DNA from: an uncultured Thalassospira sp.
Lineage (GTDB): Bacteria > Pseudomonadota > Alphaproteobacteria > Rhodospirillales_A > Thalassospiraceae
Reading direction: 5' to 3'
NCBI GenBank assembly: GCA_946885765.1
Contig: CAMPHD010000158.1
Coordinates: 1 to 7,449 of the forward strand
DNA length: 7,449 nt
Shown: in pieces, positions 1 to 5,337 of the stretch
Numbering within the stretch: the first letter of the stretch is position 1
Layout of the letters: each line of letters starts with the position of its first letter
Notes under the pieces: generated by a model
Told to the model about the DNA's origin: nothing
The model's database searches: none
The model's input: the letters and a program-made list of their open reading frames with translations, nothing else
Program-made: the position numbers and the translations under genes

Positions 1-492
1 CTGTCCCCCTTTATTCCCGCCGCCCTCATATTTGGGATCGCCATCCTGATCGCCGGGGGATCGGCCAGCGCCATCTGGGAACAGCAGATATCCCTATCAG
101 CCCGCACCGGGCAAAGCATCCAGATCGGTCCCTATAACCTGCAATACGAAGGTGTTGCACTGTTGCCCGGCGAAAACTTCGCCACACGCAAGGCGACTTT
201 TATCATCTATCGCAACGCCCAGCCGATCGCCGAACTGTTTCCCGAAGTTCGCTATTATCCGATCCGCGGCATTGAAACCAAGGAAGCCGACATCTGGCAC
301 GGGCGCGACGGGGATTTGCATGTTTCCGTTGGTGAACGGGCCGAAGACGGCGGACGCGTAGTTACCGTCCGGTTCCTGCCGATGATGCCCTGGGTTTGGG
401 GTGGAATGTTACTGATGCTGATTGGTGGTGCCATCAGCCTCTGTACGCGCATTTTCCTGCGCTATAAGAAGAACGGAGTTCCCGCTTCATGA
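1..492 (+). CDS. ccmF: CcmF, cytochrome c heme lyase subunit, C-terminal part (5' end outside window)
   Basis: This frame is open from the first base and ends at a TGA at 490-492, giving 163 residues of the C-terminus. CcmF is the large inner-membrane protein that, with CcmH and CcmI, takes heme from holo-CcmE and ligates it to apocytochrome c at the periplasmic face. Visible are a membrane segment (about residues 4-24 of the fragment), a soluble periplasmic stretch with the family-typical run FPEVRYYPIRGIETKEADI and a DLHVSVGE motif, then a final membrane helix (about 131-149, beginning PWVWGGMLLML) and a short basic tail. This matches the usual C-terminal layout of CcmF. The stop overlaps the ccmG start (ATGA), so the two genes are translationally coupled. 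The family call is confident. The N-terminal two thirds, with the WWD heme-handling region, would lie upstream and cannot be seen. Confidence 0.93.
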   Translation: MSPFIPAALIFGIAILIAGGSASAIWEQQISLSARTGQSIQIGPYNLQYEGVALLPGENFATRKATFIIYRNAQPIAELFPEVRYYPIRGIETKEADIWHGRDGDLHVSVGERAEDGGRVVTVRFLPMMPWVWGGMLLMLIGGAISLCTRIFLRYKKNGVPAS

Positions 493-1025
493 GATTCTGG
501 ATCGCAGTCATCCCGCTGGTGCTCTTTGCAGCCCTTGCCGGTGTCTTTCTGATGAATATCGGTAAGGATTCATCGGTGGTGCCATCCGCCCTGCTCGACA
601 AACCGGCACCGGATTTCCAACTGCCTCCACTGCCCGGTCGCGACCAGGGATTGTCACGGGCCGATATTTCAAAGGGCGAAGTTTCCGTGCTGAACGTCTT
701 TGCCAGTTGGTGCATTCCGTGCCGCGCCGAACATCCGCTGATCAAGCGCCTTGCGCGCGAGGCCGACGTTCCGGTTTACGGTCTGAATTACAAGGAAAAG
801 GACCCGCAGGACGGTGTGAACTGGCTTGCGGAACTTGGTGATCCCTATACCGCCGTTGGCATGGATCTGTCCGGGCGGACCGGCATTGATTTTGGTGTCT
901 ATGGCGTGCCGGAAACCTTTATCATCGATGGCAGCGGGCAAATTCGCTACAAGCATGTCGGTCCGGTCACCAATGAAGTGCTTGAAGAAGTCCTGCTGCC
1001 GAAGATTGCGGAGTTAAAGGGATGA
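489..1025 (+). CDS. ccmG: CcmG/DsbE, periplasmic thiol:disulfide oxidoreductase for cytochrome c maturation
   Basis: This is a 178-residue thioredoxin-fold protein, normal length for CcmG/DsbE. An N-terminal hydrophobic segment (residues 3-23) serves as membrane anchor, placing the fold in the periplasm. The redox motif is WCIPC at 74-78, preceded by VLNVFAS. GVYGVPETF at 136-144 carries the cis-proline (P141) loop and the typical CcmG GVPETF signature. In the known pathway CcmG receives electrons from CcdA or DsbD and reduces the disulfide of CcmH or of the apocytochrome CXXCH motif before heme attachment. The ATG at 489 overlaps the ccmF stop and the gene's own TGA overlaps the ccmH ATG (1022), which fixes both ends within a tightly coupled operon. 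The glutamate seen after the redox motif in many CcmG proteins may correspond to E81 (sequence CRAEHP). The assignment is firm. Confidence 0.96.
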   Translation: MRFWIAVIPLVLFAALAGVFLMNIGKDSSVVPSALLDKPAPDFQLPPLPGRDQGLSRADISKGEVSVLNVFASWCIPCRAEHPLIKRLAREADVPVYGLNYKEKDPQDGVNWLAELGDPYTAVGMDLSGRTGIDFGVYGVPETFIIDGSGQIRYKHVGPVTNEVLEEVLLPKIAELKG

Positions 1026-1513
1026 TCCGTCGAAATTCTTCACTGTTTGTGGCCTTCGTGATCCTGCTGGGTCTGCATACTGCCCCCGCCCTTGCGGTCA
1101 ACCCCGATGAAATGCTGGCCAATCCCAAGCTTGAAAATCGCGCACGCGATATCAGCCAGGAACTGCGCTGTCTGGTCTGTCAGAACCAGTCGATTGATGA
1201 TTCCGATGCCGATCTGGCGCGTGATCTGCGCATTCTTGTCCGCGAACGGCTTGTTGCCGGTGACACCGACGAAGAAGTCATCGATTACATTGTCGAACGC
1301 TATGGTGATTACGTTCTGCTGAACCCGCCGCTGAAACCCGAAACCTATATCCTGTGGATCAGCCCGGCGGTTCTTGCGTTCCTTGCCCTGATTGCCGTTA
1401 TTGCCTTTTACCGCCGCAAACAGCGCGAAGACGGCGCAGGCCCGAAATCACTTTCCGATCAGGAACAGAAACGGCTTGATGAAATCCTTGGTACGTCACA
1501 GGATCGCTCGTAA
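1022..1513 (+). CDS. ccmH: CcmH (CcmL-type), apocytochrome c thioreductase subunit
   Basis: This 163-residue protein begins with a Sec-type signal peptide (about 1-25, core LFVAFVILLGLHTAPALA). The diagnostic motif LRCLVCQNQSI follows at 48-58, with redox cysteines C50 and C53, then the conserved SDADLARDLR. A single membrane helix at about 108-129 anchors the C-terminus and is followed by a basic, then acidic, cytoplasmic tail. The layout matches the short CcmH/CycL of alphaproteobacteria, equivalent to the N-terminal half of the fused E. coli CcmH. In the known pathway it works with CcmG to keep apocytochrome c cysteines reduced and joins CcmF and CcmI in the heme-ligation complex. The start ATG overlaps the ccmG stop. 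No key residue is missing. Confidence 0.95.
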   Translation: MIRRNSSLFVAFVILLGLHTAPALAVNPDEMLANPKLENRARDISQELRCLVCQNQSIDDSDADLARDLRILVRERLVAGDTDEEVIDYIVERYGDYVLLNPPLKPETYILWISPAVLAFLALIAVIAFYRRKQREDGAGPKSLSDQEQKRLDEILGTSQDRS

Positions 1514-1555
1514 CGATGCAGACCGGTTGCCCTGCATATAGCATTGCCACCCTGC

Positions 1556-1559
1556 GAGG
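1556..1559 (+). promoter_or_regulatory. Ribosome binding site for the GTG start of ccmI
   Basis: GAGG lies 6 nt before a GTG at 1566. An in-frame TAG at 1539-1541 excludes any start further upstream, so this site decides the start of ccmI. Confidence 0.6.
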
Positions 1560-1565
1560 TTCCCT

Positions 1566-2336
1566 GTGATCTGGCTTGGCCTTGTCATACTTGCCGCTTT
1601 TTGCGGGCTTGCGATTTATGCCAGCCTGCCGCGCCGTCATGGCAAATCGGGTGATGCGGCCCCCCCCGATACTAGCCCCGATACCAAACGTGCCTTTGGC
1701 CCCGCGGCCCGTATCGGCTTTTCCACCCTACCGGTTGTTGCCGCCGTCATTCTTTATTCCGCGATTGGCACGCCGGAAATTCCGTCACGGCCCTATTCCG
1801 AACGCGCAGGCGAACGTAACCTTGCCGCGGCGGCCGCCGCCGCAACCGATGTGACCGATCCCGATTTCCAGACCGATCAGCAGATCCGCCGTCTCCTCAG
1901 CCAGATTGTCCTGTCGCTCGAAGCCAATCCCCGCAACCTGCAGGGCTGGGTTGTTCTGGCACGCGGATCATTGCGTCTGGGTGATGTGGAACGTGCGGTC
2001 GCGGCCTTTGCCCGTGCCTATGCCCTGTCGGGGCACAATCCGCTGCTTGCCATCGAATATGCCGACACGCGCATCACCGCCCAGCAAGGCCAGATTGACA
2101 AGGTTTCCCGCGATCTGATCCTGCATGCCCTTGGCCAGATGCCAAACCATCAGCTCAGCCGCTATTACTATGGCATGATGTTAAAACAGCAGAACAAGTA
2201 TCAGCAGGCCCTGAATGTCTTCACCGATCTGTATCGCGACATTCCAAAGGACGACCCGCTCAGTGGTGCCGCCGAGGCGGAAATCCAGTTGCTGAACGCG
2301 GAAATCGCCGACGCCACCGAAGTCGAACCGAACTAG
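1566..2336 (+). CDS. ccmI: CcmI, TPR-containing apocytochrome c chaperone (compact form)
   Basis: This is a 256-residue protein with a GTG start supported by GAGG 6 nt upstream. It has two membrane helices (about 2-19 and 51-67), a CcmI-like segment after the second helix (GTPEIPSRPYSERAGERN, 68-85), an alanine run (87-93), and a periplasmic helical domain with TPR-like repeats near 125-155 (WVVLARGSLRLGDVERAVAAFARAYAL) and 195-227 (SRYYYGMMLKQQNKYQQALNVF). CcmI holds the C-terminal helix of apocytochrome c and hands it to the CcmFH heme ligase. The loop between the two helices is only about 30 residues, much shorter than the cytoplasmic loop I recall for E. coli or Rhodobacter CcmI, and the C-terminal domain is also compact. 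The gene starts 52 nt after ccmH without overlap and ends the Ccm operon. Position and topology support the name more strongly than sequence motifs do. Confidence 0.85.
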   Translation: MIWLGLVILAAFCGLAIYASLPRRHGKSGDAAPPDTSPDTKRAFGPAARIGFSTLPVVAAVILYSAIGTPEIPSRPYSERAGERNLAAAAAAATDVTDPDFQTDQQIRRLLSQIVLSLEANPRNLQGWVVLARGSLRLGDVERAVAAFARAYALSGHNPLLAIEYADTRITAQQGQIDKVSRDLILHALGQMPNHQLSRYYYGMMLKQQNKYQQALNVFTDLYRDIPKDDPLSGAAEAEIQLLNAEIADATEVEPN

Positions 2337-2357
2337 GGTCCAACCCCAAACCATCCG

Positions 2358-3116
2358 CTATTGCATGATCAGGGTACAACCGGTTTTCGCTGCCAATTCC
2401 GGGTCGCACTGCGGGTCGGTACAAATCATGTCGAATTGCTCCAGCTTGGCAAACAGCATGGGCTTGATGACATTGAACTTTGTTGAATCAACAACAAGGA
2501 TTTTATTGACGGCCGTTTTAAGGACCGCCTGTTTGATGTCAACTTCATGCGGGTTGGAACAACTCACCCCACGGCTGATATTGACTCCGCCCGCGGACAT
2601 GAAAGCAGTATTGATGTTCAGGTTCAAAATGGCATTCACGCTGTTGCTATCGGCAAAGGATGCCGACGACGCGTGATACATCCCGCCTAGCATGATGACC
2701 CGCAAGCCCGGCTTTTTGCACAGTATTTCGGCCACATTGATCGAATAGCAGATCGCTGTGATATCCCGGTTTTCGGGCAACGCATTTGCCAGATAGGGAA
2801 TGGTCGTGCCGCAATCAAGAAAAATAGTGTCGCCCGACTTTACATAACGGGCGGCAATCTGGCAGGCCGTCCGCTTAAGATCGGTATGGGAACCGCGTTC
2901 GCGGTCCATGATATATCCAAGTCCACCGGCCGCTGGCGACTTCAGTGTGATATATCCCCCCATATATGTGAAAATGTTATCACAATTGGCAACATCACGG
3001 CGGACCGTCATTTCCGAAACGCCAAGAAGGTCGGCGGCATCCTTCAGGCGGATCACATTGCTGACCTCCAGATTGCGGGTCAGTATCTCTATACGGTCCA
3101 GCGATTTGGTCGACAT
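2358..3116 (-). CDS. deoR: DeoR-type transcriptional repressor, probable orthologue of E. coli DeoR
   Basis: This 252-residue regulator has an N-terminal winged helix (helix-turn-helix around 23-42, LKDAADLLGVSEMTVRRDV) and a C-terminal DeoRC sugar-phosphate sensor domain. The sensor shows FLDCGTTIPYLANAL (99-113), TAICYSINV (120-128), MSAGGVNISRGVSCSNP (173-189) and VVDSTKF (208-214). As I recall E. coli DeoR, the match extends beyond family motifs: the same length, the same LKDAA-LLGVSEMT-RRD helix, GGYI-L after it, DCGTT-P, TA-CYS-N and a KF--V-P ending. E. coli DeoR represses deoCABD and nucleoside uptake genes and is released by deoxyribose-5-phosphate. Here the gene is divergent from deoC, the enzyme that consumes that effector. 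A TGGAG Shine-Dalgarno lies 5 nt before the ATG on the minus strand. It converges with ccmI across a 21-nt gap with no clear terminator. Confidence 0.88.
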   Translation of the reverse strand: MSTKSLDRIEILTRNLEVSNVIRLKDAADLLGVSEMTVRRDVANCDNIFTYMGGYITLKSPAAGGLGYIMDRERGSHTDLKRTACQIAARYVKSGDTIFLDCGTTIPYLANALPENRDITAICYSINVAEILCKKPGLRVIMLGGMYHASSASFADSNSVNAILNLNINTAFMSAGGVNISRGVSCSNPHEVDIKQAVLKTAVNKILVVDSTKFNVIKPMLFAKLEQFDMICTDPQCDPELAAKTGCTLIMQ

Positions 3117-3283
3117 TCAGACTCCATTAACGGTCGAAAAGCTGACTGTCGTCAGTTATGCTCTGACTGGCACGATGCCGCCACATTTAAAGCGATATTC
3201 TCGGAAAAACAATCCAACCAAAGGTTTACCAAGGGCCGCCGGATGATAGCCCGGCCGGACAGAGAATAATTTAATCAGGCTCC

Positions 3284-3302
3284 GGCAAAACATGATTTTG
3301 CC
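3284..3302. promoter_or_regulatory. Perfect 7-bp inverted repeat upstream of the deoC promoter region
   Basis: GGCAAAA-catga-TTTTGCC is a perfect inverted repeat with a 5-nt spacer. It lies immediately upstream of the best -35-like hexamer (TTGACC, 3303-3308). Placement and symmetry suit a regulator-binding site on DNA, different from the DeoR-like sites downstream. The binding protein is unknown, and a chance A/T-rich palindrome cannot be excluded. Confidence 0.35.
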
Positions 3303-3331
3303 TTGACCGGATGTTAGCTGGGTGACAGGAT
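3303..3331 (+). promoter_or_regulatory. Candidate deoC promoter (-35 TTGACC, weak -10)
   Basis: TTGACC at 3303-3308 matches the sigma-70 -35 consensus at 5 of 6 positions. At a 17-nt spacing the hexamer CAGGAT (3326-3331) matches -10 at only 3 of 6. Transcription would start near 3338, placing one DeoR-like site in the promoter spacer and the stronger one just downstream of the start, a sensible layout for repression. The -10 is poor, so the exact promoter is uncertain. Confidence 0.3.
3312..3327. promoter_or_regulatory. Weak DeoR-like operator (upstream copy)
   Basis: TGTTAGCTGGGTGACA keeps the left half TGTTAG and a right end TGACA of the E. coli DeoR 16-mer TGTTAGAATTCTAACA, with 10 of 16 positions equal. 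It lies 32 bp start-to-start upstream of the stronger site, about three helical turns, so two repressor molecules could bind the same face. Alone it would be unconvincing; the pairing gives it some weight. Confidence 0.35.
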
Positions 3332-3343
3332 CATTTCAATAAA

Positions 3344-3359
3344 TGTTACAAATTTAACA
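3344..3359. promoter_or_regulatory. Probable DeoR operator upstream of deoC
   Basis: TGTTACAAATTTAACA is a 16-bp imperfect palindrome (TGTTA...TAACA, 6 of 8 base pairs symmetric). It matches the E. coli DeoR operator TGTTAGAATTCTAACA at 13 of 16 positions, including all ten outer bases. It sits 38 bp upstream of the deoC ATG, between deoC and a divergent DeoR-like gene, where an operator would be expected. The consensus is from memory, and binding is inferred. Confidence 0.65.
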
Positions 3360-3362
3360 AAA

Positions 3363-3384
3363 AGACGACTTTGAATCGTCGTCT
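3363..3384 (+). other. Leader hairpin just upstream of the deoC ribosome binding site
   Basis: AGACGAC (3363-3369) pairs perfectly with GTCGTCT (3378-3384) across an 8-nt loop. The 7-bp stem ends one base before the AGGGA Shine-Dalgarno (3385-3389). There is no U-tract, so it is not a terminator. It may stabilise the 5' end of the mRNA or adjust access to the ribosome site. Confidence 0.5.
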
Positions 3385-3397
3385 AGGGAAACGTTAA

Positions 3398-4069
3398 ATG
3401 TCGAATGGTCAAAATCCGGTCGCGGCTGCCGACCTTGCCGCCTATATTGATCACACCCTTCTGGCTGCCGATGCCACCCCTGATCAGATTGTCTCCCTGT
3501 GTGCTGATGCGCGAAAACACGCCTTCAAGGCTGTCTGCGTCAATCCGATCTTTATTCCACTTGTGGTACGTGAACTGGCCGATACGAATGTTCTGGCCTG
3601 CTCGGTCGTTTGTTTCCCGTTTGGGGCAGATCCGGTTTCGGCCAAGGTATCTGAAACCCGCTGGGTCGTTGAACAGGGTGCGCGCGAAGTCGATATGGTG
3701 ATCGCCCTTGGCCTGCTCAAAGCTGGCGATACCGATGCGGTGCGCGCCGATATTGCCGCTGTCAAGGAAGCCTGTGGCGATGCAGTGCTCAAGGTGATTA
3801 TCGAAACAGCATTGCTGACAGACGAACAGAAAATCCTTGCTTGCGAACTGTCCAAACAGGCTGGTGCCGATTTCGTCAAAACCTCGACCGGTTTTGCCGG
3901 GGGTGGCGCCACGACCGAGGATATCGCCCTGATGCGCAAAACCGTTGGCCCGGATATCGGGGTCAAGGCATCAGGCGGTGTTCGTACCACCGAAGACGCT
4001 TTCAAGATGATTACAGCCGGGGCATCGCGCATCGGTGCCAGTGCCAGCATTCGTATTATCGGTCAGTAA
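3398..4069 (+). CDS. deoC: DeoC, deoxyribose-phosphate aldolase (DERA)
   Basis: This cytoplasmic class I aldolase cleaves 2-deoxy-D-ribose 5-phosphate to acetaldehyde and D-glyceraldehyde 3-phosphate, the last step of deoxynucleoside catabolism. At 223 residues it belongs to the shorter bacterial DeoC type, not the ~259-residue E. coli type. TIM-barrel signatures run through the whole length: AAYIDHTLL (14-22), VVCFPFGA (70-77), REVDMVI (96-102, with D99), LKVIIETALLT (131-141), ADFVKTSTGF (157-166) with K161 as the expected Schiff-base lysine, GVKASGGVR (188-196) with the second lysine K190, and GASRIGASASIRII (208-221), part of the phosphate site. All catalytic positions I can identify are intact. 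An AGGGA site lies 8 nt before the ATG. It is the first gene of the + strand unit and lies opposite the DeoR-like gene, which supports its role as the regulated catabolic enzyme. Confidence 0.96.
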   Translation: MSNGQNPVAAADLAAYIDHTLLAADATPDQIVSLCADARKHAFKAVCVNPIFIPLVVRELADTNVLACSVVCFPFGADPVSAKVSETRWVVEQGAREVDMVIALGLLKAGDTDAVRADIAAVKEACGDAVLKVIIETALLTDEQKILACELSKQAGADFVKTSTGFAGGGATTEDIALMRKTVGPDIGVKASGGVRTTEDAFKMITAGASRIGASASIRIIGQ

Positions 4070-4128
4070 ACGGTGCCAGTGGTCGCATCCCGGCCGCCGG
4101 CAAATTGCCGTTTTCGGAACGTATCGCG

Positions 4129-4147
4129 TGAAAAGCCTTGGCTTTCA
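4129..4147 (+). other. Intercistronic hairpin between deoC and the binding-protein gene
   Basis: In the 135-nt gap, TGAA(a)AGCC and GGCTTTCA form an 8-bp stem with one bulged A and a 2-nt gap between arms (a real loop would open a pair or two). No U-tract follows, so it resembles an RNA processing or stabilising element more than a terminator. A second, weaker candidate (CGGCA/TGCCG followed by TTTT, 4098-4114) lies just upstream. Neither clearly separates the two genes into different transcripts. Confidence 0.3.
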
Positions 4148-4194
4148 TGCCAATAAGACGCAGAAAACTGCCAATCATAAAATGAGTACAAATT

Positions 4195-4199
4195 GGAGG
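4195..4199 (+). promoter_or_regulatory. Strong ribosome binding site of the binding-protein gene
   Basis: GGAGG lies 5 nt before the ATG at 4205. This consensus site selects that ATG over the in-frame TTG at 4193, which overlaps the site itself. It fits the high expression usual for periplasmic binding proteins. Confidence 0.8.
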
Positions 4200-4204
4200 T
4201 AACA

Positions 4205-5251
4205 ATGAACAAGCTTCTTTCATCGCTTGTCGTCGCCGGTTCCCTGTTTGCAGGTGCTGCCCATGCTGACGAAGCGGTCAAAACGCCGGACACCATTTCG
4301 AAATTCACATCCGAAACCACCGGCAAGGAATATTCCATTGCCACCGTGGTTAAGGTTGACGGCATTGCGTGGTTCGACCGTATGCGTGAAGGCGTTGAAC
4401 AGTTCGGGGAAGATACCGGTCATGACACCTGGATGGTCGGCCCAAGTGCTGCTGACGCCGCCGCACAGGTGCAACTGGTTGAAAACCTGATCGCGCAGGG
4501 AGTTGACGCGATCAATATCGTGCCGTTTTCCGTCGAAGCCGTTGAACCGGTCCTGAAAAAGGCCCGTGATCGCGGTATCGTCGTGATTGCTCACGAAGCA
4601 TCGAACCTGAAAAACGCCGACTACATCCTCGAAGCCTTTGATAACAAGGCTTACGGCGCAAACCTGATGGAAGTCCTCGGCAAATCCATGGGTGGCAAAG
4701 GCAAATATGCTGCCACCGTCGGCAGCCTGACTTCCAAATCCCAGAATGAATGGATCGACGGTGCCGTCGAATACCAGAAAGAACATTTCCCGGATATGGA
4801 GCTGGTGACCGAACGTCTGGAAACCTATGACGACGCCAACACCGACTACACCAAACTCAAAGAAACCCTGACCACCTACCCCGACCTTCAGGGTATCGTT
4901 GGCGGTCCAATGCCGACTTCGGCTGGTGCCGGTCGTCTGATCGCCGAACGCGGTCTTCAGGGTAAACTCCATTTCGCAGGCACCGGTCTGGTGTCGGTTG
5001 CCGGTGAATATCTTGAAAATGGCGACATCGAATATATCCAGTTCTGGGATCCGGCCGTTGCTGGTTACGCCATGAACATGCTGGCCATTATGGCGCTCGA
5101 TGGCAAAGCCGACCAGATCAAGGCTGGTCTGGATCTTGGCCTTCCGGGCTATACCGATCTCAGCACCCCGGAAGGCAGTAATGCCAATCTGGTTTATGGC
5201 CAGGGCTGGGTCGGTGTGACCAAGGAAAACATGGACAAGTATAACTTCTGA
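4205..5251 (+). CDS. Periplasmic sugar-binding protein of a CUT2 ABC transporter (LsrB/RhaS-like)
   Basis: This 348-residue protein has a clear Sec signal peptide (core LLSSLVVAGSLFAGA, predicted cleavage after AHA at 19-21), so the mature protein is periplasmic. The rest is a type I periplasmic-binding fold: KVDGIAWFDRMREGVEQF (50-67), AAAQVQLVENLIAQGVDAINIVPFS (85-109), LKKARDRGIVVIAHEAS (117-133), SQNEWIDGAVEY (179-190), GGPMPTSAGAGRLIAERG (233-250), IQFWDP (278-283) and the ending ENMDKYNF. The order and wording of these segments resemble LsrB (AI-2) and RhaS (rhamnose) proteins. However, the LsrB ligand aspartates, as I recall them in its TWDSD and TDQNQW segments, are replaced here (AHEAS, SKSQNEW), so AI-2 is unlikely. 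With deoC and a DeoR-like regulator beside it, deoxyribose or a (deoxy)nucleoside is the preferred ligand guess. The ligand itself is not shown by the sequence. Confidence 0.9.
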   Translation: MNKLLSSLVVAGSLFAGAAHADEAVKTPDTISKFTSETTGKEYSIATVVKVDGIAWFDRMREGVEQFGEDTGHDTWMVGPSAADAAAQVQLVENLIAQGVDAINIVPFSVEAVEPVLKKARDRGIVVIAHEASNLKNADYILEAFDNKAYGANLMEVLGKSMGGKGKYAATVGSLTSKSQNEWIDGAVEYQKEHFPDMELVTERLETYDDANTDYTKLKETLTTYPDLQGIVGGPMPTSAGAGRLIAERGLQGKLHFAGTGLVSVAGEYLENGDIEYIQFWDPAVAGYAMNMLAIMALDGKADQIKAGLDLGLPGYTDLSTPEGSNANLVYGQGWVGVTKENMDKYNF

Positions 5252-5264
5252 TTTCATCAGTTGA

Positions 5265-5296
5265 CGAAGGCGCCCGGTGTGGGCGCCTTCGTTTTA
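5265..5296 (+). terminator. Intrinsic terminator / attenuator after the binding-protein gene
   Basis: CGAAGGCGCCC (5265-5275) pairs perfectly with GGGCGCCTTCG (5281-5291) across a 5-nt loop (GGTGT), followed by TTTTATT. This is an 11-bp GC-rich stem with a U-tract, 13 nt after the stop codon. The next gene of the same transporter begins just downstream with no obvious new promoter, so it probably ends most but not all transcripts and protects the upstream mRNA, favouring binding protein over ATPase. Confidence 0.88.
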
Positions 5297-5298
5297 TT

Positions 5299-5303
5299 GA
5301 GGA
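5299..5303 (+). promoter_or_regulatory. Shine-Dalgarno-like GAGGA upstream of the ATPase gene
   Basis: GAGGA lies right after the terminator U-tract, 10 nt before an in-frame TTG (5314) and 34 nt before the ATG (5338). The ATG itself has only a weak CGGG at 5328-5331. The site therefore argues for the TTG start, against the family-length argument for the ATG. Confidence 0.35.
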
Positions 5304-5337
5304 ATCGGGCCCTTTGCTTCACATTAACGGGCTTGTC

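Noticed and set aside
1516..1537. ATGCAG/CTGCAT hairpin between ccmH and ccmI
   Set aside because: Only a 6-bp stem with a 10-nt loop and no U-tract follows; too weak to call a terminator between genes of one operon.
2480..2494. Perfect 15-nt inverted repeat TTGTTGA-a-TCAACAA inside the DeoR gene, reminiscent of TGTT...AACA operators
   Set aside because: It falls exactly on codons for the conserved VVDST segment of the protein and its half-site spacing (13 bp from TGTT to AACA) differs from the 16-bp operator. Coding constraint explains it well enough.
3142..3169. CTGACTG direct repeat (3142-3148 and 3163-3169) and a CTGAC/GTCAG hairpin upstream of deoR
   Set aside because: The repeats are short and imperfectly symmetric, with no link to the DeoR operator pattern or to a clear promoter; not enough to support a feature.
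3238..3255. GCCGG/CCGGC inverted repeat in the deoR-deoC intergenic region
   Set aside because: Five base pairs in a GC-rich stretch with an 8-nt loop is expected by chance and matches no known site.
4098..4114. CGGCA-AAT-TGCCG followed by TTTT as a terminator after deoC
   Set aside because: The stem is five base pairs with a minimal loop and only four U residues; much weaker than the real terminator at 5265-5296.
4220..5257. Long open frame on the minus strand opposite the binding-protein gene (345 codons)
   Set aside because: The + strand protein here has a signal peptide, family motifs and a strong ribosome site. The antisense frame shows no recognisable domain and arises from the codon bias of the sense gene.
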